Assembly: GCA_000488855.1 (NCBI GenBank)
Contig: KI535286.1
Span: 22,394-86,393, forward strand
Length of the DNA stretch: 64,000 bases
Direction of reading: 5' to 3'
Source: Eubacterium brachy ATCC 33089
GTDB taxonomy: Bacteria; Bacillota; Clostridia; Peptostreptococcales; Anaerovoracaceae
The position numbers and the translations under genes are program-made. Below, piece after piece: positions 16,998-24,737 of the stretch (position 1 is the first letter of the stretch; every line of letters begins with the position of its first letter). A model generated the notes under the pieces. It was not told the DNA's origin, made no database searches, and worked only from the letters and a program-made list of their open reading frames with translations.

Positions 16998-17006
16998 TGA
17001 TATAAT
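16998..17006 (+). promoter_or_regulatory. Extended -10 promoter very close to the sirtuin start codon
   Basis: TGATATAAT ends only nine bases before the ATG at 17016, so the transcript would begin about three bases before that ATG. Either the message is leaderless or translation starts at the later in-frame ATG 17031. Confidence 0.55.
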
Positions 17007-17015
17007 GAATACATT

Positions 17016-17768
17016 ATGGAACAGAAAACAATGGAACAAATTGAAAAATTAAGTGAGATATTAAAGGGTGACGGTCGTGTGGTCTTCTTCGGCGGTGCAG
17101 GTGTGTCAACGGAAAGCGGAATTCCCGATTTCAGATCGGAACAGGGCTTATACAAAGCCAAGCAGGAGTACGGATATTCACCGGAAGAAATTTTGTCACA
17201 CAGTTTTTTTATGCGAAATGAAGAGATATTTTTTGATTACTACAAGAAAAATTTAATTTACAACAATGCAAAGCCCAACAAAGCCCATCTCGGTTTGGCA
17301 AAACTGGAAGAGAATGGCAAATTATCAGCAGTGATAACTCAGAATATAGACGGGCTGCATCAGTTGGCAGGTAGCAAAAACGTCTATGAACTTCACGGAA
17401 GCATACTCAGGAACTCATGTATGCAATGTGATGCAAAATACGATTTGGCATATATAATGGACGATGACCACTGCACCGGAACTGTACCGAAATGTGAGAA
17501 ATGCGGCAGTACCGTAAAACCCGATGTAGTGCTGTTTGAAGAAGCCCTCGACGACTATCAAATCACCAACGGAATACGCGAGATTTCCGCAGCTGACACT
17601 CTCATCGTGGGGGGAACTTCACTGGTGGTGTACCCGGCAGCAGGCTTAATTAGCTACTTCAAAGGGAAAAATCTCATCTTGATAAATAGAGATGAAACCC
17701 CTTATGACAGCAGGGCAAATCTTGTAATCCATGAAAAAATAGGAAAGGTATTTGAAGAGATCATATGA
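17016..17768 (+). CDS. cobB: NAD-dependent protein deacylase, Sir2 family
   Basis: 250 residues. The NAD-binding loop GGAGVSTESGIPDFRS, the TQNIDGLHQLAG motif, the catalytic His in ELHGS, and four zinc cysteines (CMQC and CEKCG) are all in place. The enzyme removes acetyl or longer acyl groups from lysines using NAD in the cytoplasm. Start choice is uncertain: ATG 17016 has no ribosome binding site and lies at the inferred transcript start; ATG 17031 would leave a leader of about 18 nt. It overlaps surE by 4 bp (ATGA), so the two are one transcript. Confidence 0.88.
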   Translation: MEQKTMEQIEKLSEILKGDGRVVFFGGAGVSTESGIPDFRSEQGLYKAKQEYGYSPEEILSHSFFMRNEEIFFDYYKKNLIYNNAKPNKAHLGLAKLEENGKLSAVITQNIDGLHQLAGSKNVYELHGSILRNSCMQCDAKYDLAYIMDDDHCTGTVPKCEKCGSTVKPDVVLFEEALDDYQITNGIREISAADTLIVGGTSLVVYPAAGLISYFKGKNLILINRDETPYDSRANLVIHEKIGKVFEEII

Positions 17769-18565
17769 ACATATTAGTTGTAAACGACGACGGAATACAT
17801 GCGGATGGGCTAAATGCTCTAATTGAGCCTTTAGCTCAAATAGGTCAGGTGTATGTGATTGCTCCTGACTCGCAGAGAAGCGGTTCGAGTCACAGCCTTA
17901 CCATGAGAAAAAAATTAAAATTCGTAAAAAAGAATATTCCCGGTACAAAAATGGCATTCAGCCTTTCAGGAAATCCGGCGGACTGTACTAAAATGGGACT
18001 GGCTTTGCTGAATAGATTTAAAATCAAAATAGACCTGGTGGTATCCGGCATAAATCACGGTGGAAATCTTGGAGAAGATGTAATATACAGCGGAACTTGC
18101 GGAGCGGCTAGAGAAGGTATCTTAAACGGAGTTATGGGTATGGCTGTCTCTTTGGACGGAAGTGCTCCGACGGATTTCAAACATGCTGCTGAAATTGCAA
18201 AAAATATGGCACTGACACTGAAGAGAGATTGGATTGAAAATCCGAAATTCTTCCTGAATATAAATGTGCCTGATGTTTCTGCGGAAAAAATCAAAGGTTT
18301 TAAAGTGACAAAGCTGGGCATAAGAGAATATGTGAATTGGTTTGAACCGAAAGATATAGGCGAAGGCACAGGTGAAGTGATAGAAGTATTTTACGGTGGC
18401 ACTCAGCGAGCCATACCTAAGGAAGATCATGAATCGATTGATAATGACGTGGAAGCAGTAGACAATGGATATATTGCTATTACACCGGTCTTCACCGACG
18501 CAACGGATGTTAAGAACTTTGACTTGCTGACAGAGGTCATAAAATCCATGGATTGTCCAGCGTAG
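17765..18565 (+). CDS. surE: 5'/3'-nucleotidase SurE
   Basis: 266 residues, normal for the family. The N-terminal metal-binding NDDGIHADGL, the Ser/Asn region APDSQRSGSSHSLT and SGINHGGNLGEDVIYSGTCGAAREG are the hallmarks of SurE, a metal-dependent phosphatase that removes phosphate from nucleoside 5'- or 3'-monophosphates. The start is in the ATGA overlap with the sirtuin gene, AGAGAT being the only upstream purine stretch, so it is probably translated by coupling. Confidence 0.92.
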   Translation: MNILVVNDDGIHADGLNALIEPLAQIGQVYVIAPDSQRSGSSHSLTMRKKLKFVKKNIPGTKMAFSLSGNPADCTKMGLALLNRFKIKIDLVVSGINHGGNLGEDVIYSGTCGAAREGILNGVMGMAVSLDGSAPTDFKHAAEIAKNMALTLKRDWIENPKFFLNINVPDVSAEKIKGFKVTKLGIREYVNWFEPKDIGEGTGEVIEVFYGGTQRAIPKEDHESIDNDVEAVDNGYIAITPVFTDATDVKNFDLLTEVIKSMDCPA

Positions 18566-18706
18566 GGTGTAACTGAAGTTTTGCAGTTATATATTCAACT
18601 ATGAACTTTTGCTGTAGAATTGCTATGAGCAGAGATAAAGTGTCGGAACGACTATATTTTTTAAAATATGAAATCGAAGTAAAGTTTGTCTGAGGAGGCG
18701 AAATAG

Positions 18707-19264
18707 ATGAATGAAATGAAGAAATTATTCAATAAGAAAGAAATTGTTGCAGTCAGCTTGGATATGCAAGGTTCACTGATGAGTGCCGTTCACAACGGTG
18801 AATTCATGAAACAGAGGGCTATTAAATTTTTTAAATCTCTGGGAGTCTTAGATGTTCCGATACTTGTTACACAGCAGTATACGAAAGGACTGGGAATGAC
18901 TGACGAAGACGTGAAAGCTGCTATAAAAGATTTCAGCTATATAGATAAGACTTCTTTCAGTTGCGTAAAAAATTCCGAGTTCATGCAAGCTCTTAAATCC
19001 ACAGGAAGAAAAAGAGTGGTGCTGACAGGGATGGAAACTCATATCTGCGTTCTGCAGACGGCTATGGACCTTTTAGACGAAGGGTATGAGGTCTACATAG
19101 TCGAAGATTGCACATCTTCCCGAGCGAAAATAGATAAAAAAGTCGCTATTGAAAGAATGTTTAGCGAAGGTGTAAAAGTTGCCACGTACGAATCGATTTT
19201 ATTTGAGTGTTTGGGTGGTGCCGGATCTGACGAGTTCAAACAGATTTCAAAGATAATAAAATAG
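18707..19264 (+). CDS. Isochorismatase-family cysteine hydrolase
   Basis: 185 residues preceded by GAGGAGG. The family triad is visible: Asp in SLDMQGSL, Lys within YIDKTSFS and Cys in GMETHICVLQTAMDLL (about residue 108). Such enzymes hydrolyse amides or vinyl ethers (nicotinamide, isochorismate, N-carbamoyl compounds and others); the substrate is not evident. Being next to a sirtuin, which releases nicotinamide, invites the idea of a nicotinamidase, but the metal-binding DxHxxxxH motif of PncA is not visible, so I do not call it one. Confidence 0.82.
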   Translation: MNEMKKLFNKKEIVAVSLDMQGSLMSAVHNGEFMKQRAIKFFKSLGVLDVPILVTQQYTKGLGMTDEDVKAAIKDFSYIDKTSFSCVKNSEFMQALKSTGRKRVVLTGMETHICVLQTAMDLLDEGYEVYIVEDCTSSRAKIDKKVAIERMFSEGVKVATYESILFECLGGAGSDEFKQISKIIK

Positions 19265-19297
19265 ATGAATTTTGAAAGAAGGTAAATCAAGGAGTAT

Positions 19298-20236
19298 ATG
19301 TATATTTTTAAAAATCAAGTGACCCTGGAAAACAGAGATTCCCTCGAAAAATATTTGAAAGGATTCAGATATAAAACTTCCGGGTTAACTTTCTCTTCTC
19401 TTTATATGTGGAGAGATATAAATTTGTTCAGCTGGGAAAAATTGGGTAAATACGTATGCATCTGCGGTACCAGCCATTTAGAGTTGGAAGAAGACATAAT
19501 CTTGCCCTTTATGGATGCTCCGCTGACAGAGGACGGAACTTATCATGCCGACGAACTGAAAAAAACCGTATTGATGGCAAAGGAAAGATTTGAAGAAAAC
19601 GGGCAACCCTTCTCCATGAGACTGGTGCCAAAAAGTGTTCTGACACATTTGGAAGATGCCTTTGGAGATAGGCTGATTGTAGAGGATGACAGGGCGAACT
19701 ACGATTATATCTACAGAAAAGAGGATCTCATAAATTTGAGGGGCAGAAGTCTACACAGCAAGAAAAATCACCTGAACTTTTTCAATAACCACTATGCTTA
19801 TAAATACGAGAAAATGACTAAGGATATGGCAGATGATGCCATGGTTTTCATAAAGGAATTCAATGCGAAAAAAGACATTCCACCTCATGAAATGGAACTT
19901 TTAATGATGGAAGAACGCGCTATGAGAAATGTTTTCGAGCATGTGGACGAAGGAGGCTATCAGGGTGGAGTCATATACATCGACGGAAAAATAGAAGCTC
20001 TGAGCGTGGGAAGCGTCATGAATGAAAATATGGCTGTGGTCCATATAGAAAAGGGAAATACCGACTACCGAGGAATTTATCAAGCTATAAATGCGGAATA
20101 CTGCAAGCATTTGCCCGAACACATAACTTTGGTAAACAGAGAAGAAGACATGGGATTGCCGGGGCTTAGAAAGGCTAAATTGAGCTATAAACCGGTGGAA
20201 CTGCTTGAAAAATACATAGTCACTTTGAAAGATTAG
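19298..20236 (+). CDS. DUF2156 (phosphatidylglycerol lysyltransferase C-terminal-like) protein
   Basis: 312 residues, no membrane segment. The order of motifs (LTFSSLYMWRD near residue 28, RSLHSKKNHLNFF near 148, GGVIYIDGKIEALSVGS near 226, and YRGIYQAINAEYCKHLP near 252) is that of the DUF2156 double-GNAT fold found at the C-terminus of MprF, but without the flippase part. MprF enzymes move aminoacyl groups from tRNA to lipid; soluble stand-alone relatives have mostly unknown acceptors. AAGGAG is near 19290. It is followed by a strong terminator. Confidence 0.8.
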   Translation: MYIFKNQVTLENRDSLEKYLKGFRYKTSGLTFSSLYMWRDINLFSWEKLGKYVCICGTSHLELEEDIILPFMDAPLTEDGTYHADELKKTVLMAKERFEENGQPFSMRLVPKSVLTHLEDAFGDRLIVEDDRANYDYIYRKEDLINLRGRSLHSKKNHLNFFNNHYAYKYEKMTKDMADDAMVFIKEFNAKKDIPPHEMELLMMEERAMRNVFEHVDEGGYQGGVIYIDGKIEALSVGSVMNENMAVVHIEKGNTDYRGIYQAINAEYCKHLPEHITLVNREEDMGLPGLRKAKLSYKPVELLEKYIVTLKD

Positions 20237-20362
20237 AAATAGCTGAATTTTTCAACTGTTTTCAAATTTTCACAAGGCTTTACAAACCGCATGAAAAACT
20301 AAAAAAAGAAATAAAGAATCCTTTCACTGAATTGTAGAAATAAATTTACAAAGACAAAAAAC

Positions 20363-20399
20363 AAAAGGACCGACGATGAGCTAAAACGTCGGTCCTTTT
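20363..20399. terminator. Terminator after the DUF2156 gene
   Basis: A perfect 13-bp stem AAAAGGACCGACG/CGTCGGTCCTTTT with an 11-nt loop. The T-run forms part of the right arm. Confidence 0.8.
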
Positions 20400-20454
20400 G
20401 CAGTTTATGTAAAATATTTATCAATAAAGAGAATATATGTTCGCTAATATTTAG

Positions 20455-20486
20455 GAGGGGAACTTATTAGGGTATTCATTCCCCTC
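20455..20486. repeat. Inverted repeat containing a ribosome-binding-like sequence
   Basis: GAGGGGAA (20455-20462) is a perfect inverted match to TTCCCCTC (20479-20486), 16-nt loop. AGGAGGGG at 20453-20460 looks like a strong ribosome binding site, yet no ATG, GTG or TTG is placed to use it. The 496-bp gap between the DUF2156 and LysR genes holds this repeat, a terminator, a dyad and a promoter; no gene is supported. Confidence 0.4.
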
Positions 20487-20500
20487 AAGAGAATTGTATT

Positions 20501-20526
20501 TAGTTGAACAAAACTATTTTCAACTA
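20501..20526. promoter_or_regulatory. LysR-type binding dyad
   Basis: TAGTTGAA, 10 bp, TTCAACTA: a perfect 8-bp dyad. Its centre is about 68 bp before the inferred start from the promoter at 20567-20575, the usual distance for a LysR-type recognition site. The gene driven by that promoter is itself a LysR regulator, so autoregulation is likely. Confidence 0.5.
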
Positions 20527-20566
20527 TAGTATAGAATACTTTGCAGCTTTATGTTATAGTAATAAT

Positions 20567-20575
20567 TGATATAAT
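20567..20575 (+). promoter_or_regulatory. Extended -10 promoter of the lysR gene
   Basis: TGATATAAT with a poor -35 (CTTTAT at 20547-20552). It leaves a leader of about 150 nt. Confidence 0.5.
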
Positions 20576-20732
20576 GCTATCACAAAAACTGATATGCCGA
20601 TAATTCCTCAACAAAACGTTGTAATACAGCCATTTTTCGGATAAATAACCAAAAGAATTTTTATAAAACATCGATAAATATCTTGATTTGAAAAATTAAC
20701 TTGCGAAATCTAAATAAAGCGGAGGAGCGAAA

Positions 20733-21695
20733 ATGAAATTAGAACAGTTGGAACAATTTATAAAAGTGATAGATTTCGGATCTATCAGCAAGGCTGCCAT
20801 GAAAATGCATATGGCACAGTCCACTCTCAGCACTTCTCTAAAAAAATTCGAAGAGGAATTGGGCTGTCAGCTTATAGAGCGAGATTCAAAGGGAGTAAGC
20901 CTTACACCCAAAGGTGTCGAGGTTTATAATCAGGGAAAAAACATCTGTGAACAGATTGAAGATATGAAAAAAACTGCAATCTCCGATACCCAAGGGGAAG
21001 AAATCTTGTCCGTATCCAACAATTACACCATCATAGGAAAGGATATATTCATTGAGCTTTATAAAAAATACCACAAACAGAAGGCGAAGTTTAACATACA
21101 GGACTGCTCTTCTTCCGATACTATTCAACACGTGTTTTCCGGTGAAACCGAAGTGGGTTTGCTGAGATTTCCCCTGGCGAACAAGGCTGTACATATGAGA
21201 AATATGAAGAGATTAGGTCTGGATTATCATCAAATAGCAAAGAAGGTCATCTGTGCGGTTATAGGAAAAGAAAATCCGTTTTATAGATTGAATGTCGATA
21301 AGATTAAAATAGAACATCTGACCAAGTTTCCCTTTGTAGGGTACTACCAGGAAGAAGCGGACATCGTATATGAAAATATCCTGCCGAAAAAAAACAGAAT
21401 AAAGGAAAATATCACTATAAGCGGTGTCGATCACTTAAAGGAAGTAATCCGGCAGACCGATGCCTTCACTTTGGATGTTTACAAAGCTCAGGGTTTCAAC
21501 AGTGAAGACAGGAAGGATATTAAATACATACCGTTGGATCCGACTGTTTACAGCGAATTCGGATGGATTCACAAGAGTAATAGGAAAGTCAGCCAAATTG
21601 CCGAGGAATACATATATAAAATTACCGTTCATTTAAAAAAGCACGAGAAGATGCCGAAGGAATTTCGGTATGAAGAGCAGGAAAGTGATAAATGA
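20733..21695 (+). CDS. LysR-family transcriptional regulator
   Basis: 320 residues with GCGGAGGAG before the ATG. The winged helix-turn-helix is at the N-terminus (LEQFIKVIDFGSISKAAMKMHMAQSTLSTSLKKFEEEL shortened here to its core KAAMKMHMAQSTLS), followed by the linker helix and a periplasmic-binding-protein-like effector domain. No divergently transcribed target gene is present; both flanks are non-coding or convergent. The regulated pathway cannot be inferred. Confidence 0.88.
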   Translation: MKLEQLEQFIKVIDFGSISKAAMKMHMAQSTLSTSLKKFEEELGCQLIERDSKGVSLTPKGVEVYNQGKNICEQIEDMKKTAISDTQGEEILSVSNNYTIIGKDIFIELYKKYHKQKAKFNIQDCSSSDTIQHVFSGETEVGLLRFPLANKAVHMRNMKRLGLDYHQIAKKVICAVIGKENPFYRLNVDKIKIEHLTKFPFVGYYQEEADIVYENILPKKNRIKENITISGVDHLKEVIRQTDAFTLDVYKAQGFNSEDRKDIKYIPLDPTVYSEFGWIHKSNRKVSQIAEEYIYKITVHLKKHEKMPKEFRYEEQESDK

Positions 21696-21837
21696 CCAAC
21701 TGCGACAGAATCGATGGTCGCAGAGAACTTACCGTTTTCCCTGCTAAAATGGAGCCTTCCCCTTTACCCATGCCTCTGACATAAAGTTTCCTACAGGACA
21801 TAAAATCCTCCGACCTTTGAAATTAAGAAAAGAAAAA

Positions 21838-21862
21838 ACAGTGAACTCATTTGAGTTACTGT
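21838..21862 (-). terminator. Minus-strand terminator after the 181-residue membrane protein gene
   Basis: ACAGT/ACTGT and AACTC/GAGTT form one stem with a single bulge; on the minus strand it is followed by a run TTTTTTCTTTTCTT. Confidence 0.65.
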
Positions 21863-21984
21863 CTTGCGAAGTTTTACTATATATTTCTCATCTGTGAGTT
21901 TTAACTCTTTCAGTTATCTGCTCCATAAATTTATGTGCGAAAATTAGACTGAGCAATATCATAGTATCTCCCATGGTATTATTC

Positions 21985-22530
21985 CTAAAATTTAAGCGTA
22001 TATTTGATTAAAATCATAAACAAGCCGATAATGAGAACTGCATAAAATAAAACTGCTAATATCAATCTCCTTTTGCTCTTACATATTTTTCTTGCTGTTT
22101 TTTCTTCCAATGTGATGACTAAAAATAGGAGACCTTCCACAAAATATATGGAACCTAAAGTATAAAATGCTGTCTTCGGTTTAGTGTAGAGTGAAAGATA
22201 CCAGAAAAAGCCTCCGATATTTGCAAATCTTATAAAATACAATCCAACAGCAATAGGAATCGGCACAAGAAAACTCACTATCCAAGCCAATTTTTTATTT
22301 TTAATTTTTATTAAAGGCTCCAGCTCACCAAAATGTTCCGTATGATAGTCATTGGAAAAAAACAAATAACTCATCAACCGTGAAAATCTTACTATTAAAA
22401 TGCTACCAAGTACAAAAATCAAAATATAGCATAAAAAGTAATAAAGTGTTTTATAATCGAACATATTTTTTATCTCATCAACCTTCAGTAATATATCTTG
22501 TCCCCAATAAATGACATCTTTATACATCAT
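21985..22530 (-). CDS. Hypothetical membrane protein
   Basis: 181 residues. I do not recognise the family. About four or five hydrophobic segments are seen (near 30-50, 82-100, 104-118, 122-138 and 152-176). Between the first two is a polar stretch with HFGELEPLIK. The codon use looks like that of its neighbours. It is a single-gene unit on the minus strand with a terminator of its own; start ATG could be residue 1 or 2 (MM). Nothing in the context points to a function. Confidence 0.55.
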   Translation of the reverse strand: MMYKDVIYWGQDILLKVDEIKNMFDYKTLYYFLCYILIFVLGSILIVRFSRLMSYLFFSNDYHTEHFGELEPLIKIKNKKLAWIVSFLVPIPIAVGLYFIRFANIGGFFWYLSLYTKPKTAFYTLGSIYFVEGLLFLVITLEEKTARKICKSKRRLILAVLFYAVLIIGLFMILIKYTLKF

Positions 22531-22919
22531 AATCCTCAGCAGAAGAATACAATTCCGACAAAAGTATAATATACTCCAATGTCAATCTTCGCAGCATATT
22601 ATAGCATTTTTAAAGCTTTTTTTCTACCTTCAAATTACCCGCTTGCTTCATGTCTTTCACAAAAATAGATAGGAAAATGCAGTTGCGAAAACCGTCTATT
22701 TTACTTTACTCTTCTCACTCCGTTTTACTACTTTTAACAGCTTATCTTGGAAGGAATCTTTGCTGTTTCGGTTAAAATATATCTCCGTCGATAATTCGTC
22801 AACTTTCATACTAAGGATTTTTTATTTAAGTACTTGTTAAAAGTTTACTGTATTGATATCATTATATCAACAAGTAACTTGTGAATCCACATTGCAGATG
22901 CACCGAAAGGAGAATTATC
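22531..22919. other. 389-bp intergenic region between divergent genes
   Basis: Apart from the promoter and dyad at 22834-22870, I see no gene or conserved element. The stretch is A+T-rich; AAGCTTTTTTTCT near 22613-22625 is a T-rich tract without a convincing stem. Confidence 0.5.
22834..22870 (+). promoter_or_regulatory. Promoter with overlapping operator-like dyad for the PNPOx-like gene
   Basis: TTGTTA (22834-22839) and TATCAT (22857-22862) are 17 bp apart. A perfect dyad TTGATAT, 4 bp, ATATCAA (22853-22870) covers the -10 box, the position of a repressor site. The regulator is not identified. Confidence 0.45.
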
Positions 22920-23318
22920 ATGAAAGTTATAGAGTTTTTGAAGAATGCTAAAGTTTATTATGCAGCAACAGAAGATGGCGGACAGCCTCACGTTAGACCT
23001 ATAGGTTTTGTAATGGAGTACAACGGCGGATTGGCGTTTTATTCCGACAAAAGAAAGAATATGTACAAACAGCTTATGAAAAATCCCAAAATGGAAATCT
23101 GTGCCCTCGATGAAAAGTTTAACACTTTGAGAATAAAATGTGAAGCGGAGTTCATAACCAGCGAAGACAGCCAAAAGGCAGCTTTTGCAGCTATGCCGAT
23201 GCTCCAGAAAATGGGATATGCTGTAGGAGATGGATTCTTTGAAATCTATACGATCAAAAATCCTGAAATCTCTTTCACCAGTATGGTCGGTAAAAAATTG
23301 GATGGAATTGAATTATAG
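22920..23318 (+). CDS. Pyridoxamine 5'-phosphate oxidase-like flavin-binding protein
   Basis: 132 residues from ATG 22920, chosen for AAAGGAG eight bases upstream; the frame extends to 22881 without a site. The split-barrel fold is suggested by YYAATEDGGQPHVRPIGFV, GGLAFYSDKRKNMYKQL, NPKMEICAL and the closing FEIYTIKNPEISF. Proteins of this short PNPOx-like class bind FMN (or F420 or heme in relatives) and reduce small molecules, including nitroimidazoles in the NimA branch. The substrate is unknown. A dyad overlaps its promoter, suggesting control by a repressor. Confidence 0.82.
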   Translation: MKVIEFLKNAKVYYAATEDGGQPHVRPIGFVMEYNGGLAFYSDKRKNMYKQLMKNPKMEICALDEKFNTLRIKCEAEFITSEDSQKAAFAAMPMLQKMGYAVGDGFFEIYTIKNPEISFTSMVGKKLDGIEL

Positions 23319-23407
23319 TCTCTCGAGAAATGAAGCCCTGAGATGAATTCATCGGTTTAAAAAATTGATATTCAGACCGACACATCTCATTCAATGGAGT
23401 GTTAACT

Positions 23408-23998
23408 ATGGAAAAAAATACAAATATCGATGAGTTTATTCGTAAACTCGAAAATGATCCACGAAATAAGATCTATACGGAACGTGGAATTCCACCTATT
23501 TTTCAAGCTGATCCCAAAGCGCGTATTCTCATCGTGGGACAAGCCCCCGGGAAGAAAGTTGAGAGTACTCGAATTCCCTTTAACGATAAGTCCGGAGAAA
23601 AGCTGATTCAGTGGCTCGGCATCGATAGAGATACATTTTATTCAGACAGTGTAGCCATTATGCCGATGGATTTTTACTTTCCGGGAAAGGGTAAGACAGG
23701 TGATCTTCCACCCAGAAAGTTCATCGCTCAAGAATATCACGGTGAGCTCCTGTTGCTGATGCCGCAAATCAGGCTGACAATACTCATCGGAGCTTATTCT
23801 ATAAAGTACTACCTGGGAAACAGAGCTGAGAAAAATTTAACGGAAACAGTGCGAAACTACAGGGAATATCTGCCTAGTTATTTCCCCATCGTGCATCCGA
23901 GTCCATTAAATTTCCGTTGGCAAAAGAAAAATCCTTGGTTTGAGGCGGAAGTCGTTCCTGCGTTGCAGAAAGCCGTAGTGCAAATTCTGAAAAAATAA
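23408..23998 (+). CDS. Uracil-DNA glycosylase-family protein
   Basis: 196 residues from ATG 23408, eight bases after GGAG; a GTG at 23399 is in frame. The pair of motifs ILIVGQAPGKKVE (about residues 39-51) and VHPSPLNFRWQKKNPWF (near 161) correspond to the catalytic-water and DNA-intercalation loops of the uracil-DNA glycosylase superfamily. The type with GQAPG and HPSPLN, lacking iron-sulfur cysteines, is common in Firmicutes and only partly characterised. It is expected to act in base-excision repair, though activity on uracil is not assured. Confidence 0.8.
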   Translation: MEKNTNIDEFIRKLENDPRNKIYTERGIPPIFQADPKARILIVGQAPGKKVESTRIPFNDKSGEKLIQWLGIDRDTFYSDSVAIMPMDFYFPGKGKTGDLPPRKFIAQEYHGELLLLMPQIRLTILIGAYSIKYYLGNRAEKNLTETVRNYREYLPSYFPIVHPSPLNFRWQKKNPWFEAEVVPALQKAVVQILKK

Positions 23999-24007
23999 AC
24001 TGATGAT

Positions 24008-24091
24008 AAATAAAAGCGACATTTTAGAGTATTTTCAGCACTAAGTATAAATTCGACCACTGAAGATACTTTCGGAATGTCGCTTTTATTT
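24008..24091. terminator. Long nested palindrome, bidirectional terminator between convergent genes
   Basis: The outer arms AAATAAAAGCGACATT (24008-24023) and AATGTCGCTTTTATTT (24076-24091) pair over 16 bp. Inside, AGTATTTTCAG (24028-24038) pairs with CTGAAGATACT (24060-24070) with one G-U. The right side continues into T residues and the reverse strand also ends in T-rich sequence, so it can stop transcription from both sides. At 84 bp it is much longer than the other terminators here. Confidence 0.75.
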
Positions 24092-24131
24092 TTTGATATT
24101 CGAGCCATAAAATCGGCATAAAATTATAGTT

Positions 24132-24737
24132 TTAAGTTGTGTGAAAACGCTCTATATATCCTTTCACGTCGCTGCAATTCATAAAGCCGCTCATAATGCA
24201 AGCTCCTCCTGCGCCGTTATCCATAACTTCGTAGATATTCTCTGAAGTTATTCCCCCTATGGCGAAAACAGGTAAATCGGTATTGTCGCACACCTCCCTT
24301 AAAAAATCTATCCCTCTTGGAGGTAAGTCCGCCTTGCAGGCGGTTTGAAATATATGACCCAAGATCACATATGTGCACCCCAGCTTTTCAGCTTCACGTA
24401 CCTCTGACAAATTGTGACATGAAGCCCCCAAAATTGAGAAATTTCTTCTATCCAAATCGGACATTTCCTTAAGTTTCTCCAGCGGCATATGCAAGCCCCT
24501 GGAATTCAACTGTTTAGCGGTATCGACAAAGTTGTGAGGAATGAGCGTTACACCGTTTTTTTCACATATTTTTAACGCTTTTGTCGCCAGTTGAAAATAG
24601 TCTTTCGCAGATAAATCCTTTTCTCTCAAAATGATGGATGCCGGCTTCAATTTCGCAATCGCATCCAGCCTGGTTTCAAAATCGTCAATACACAGTTTTC
24701 TATTAGTAACGCATATTATCTTCGACATGTCAAACAT
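24132..24737 (-). CDS. thiE: Thiamine phosphate synthase-family protein (ThiE/TenI)
   Basis: 201 residues. KIICVTNRKL at the start, ILREKDLSAKDY, the HMPLEKL segment and the phosphate-binding VFAIGGIT and GACIMSGFM outline the ThiE/TenI barrel, which joins the pyrimidine and thiazole phosphates in thiamine synthesis (or acts as the TenI thiazole tautomerase). The expected HxLPQEDL stretch is replaced by LHMPLEKL, so TenI is a real alternative. It overlaps thiH by 8 bp and is the last gene of the riboswitch-controlled operon. Confidence 0.82.
   Translation of the reverse strand: MFDMSKIICVTNRKLCIDDFETRLDAIAKLKPASIILREKDLSAKDYFQLATKALKICEKNGVTLIPHNFVDTAKQLNSRGLHMPLEKLKEMSDLDRRNFSILGASCHNLSEVREAEKLGCTYVILGHIFQTACKADLPPRGIDFLREVCDNTDLPVFAIGGITSENIYEVMDNGAGGACIMSGFMNCSDVKGYIERFHTT

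Noticed and set aside
18707-19264. Nicotinamidase (PncA) next to the sirtuin
   Set aside because: The catalytic Cys region fits isochorismatase-like hydrolases in general, but the PncA metal-binding residues are not visible.
23342-23353. GATGAATTCATC palindrome as an operator
   Set aside because: A 12-bp palindrome alone, with no promoter identified next to it, is weak evidence.
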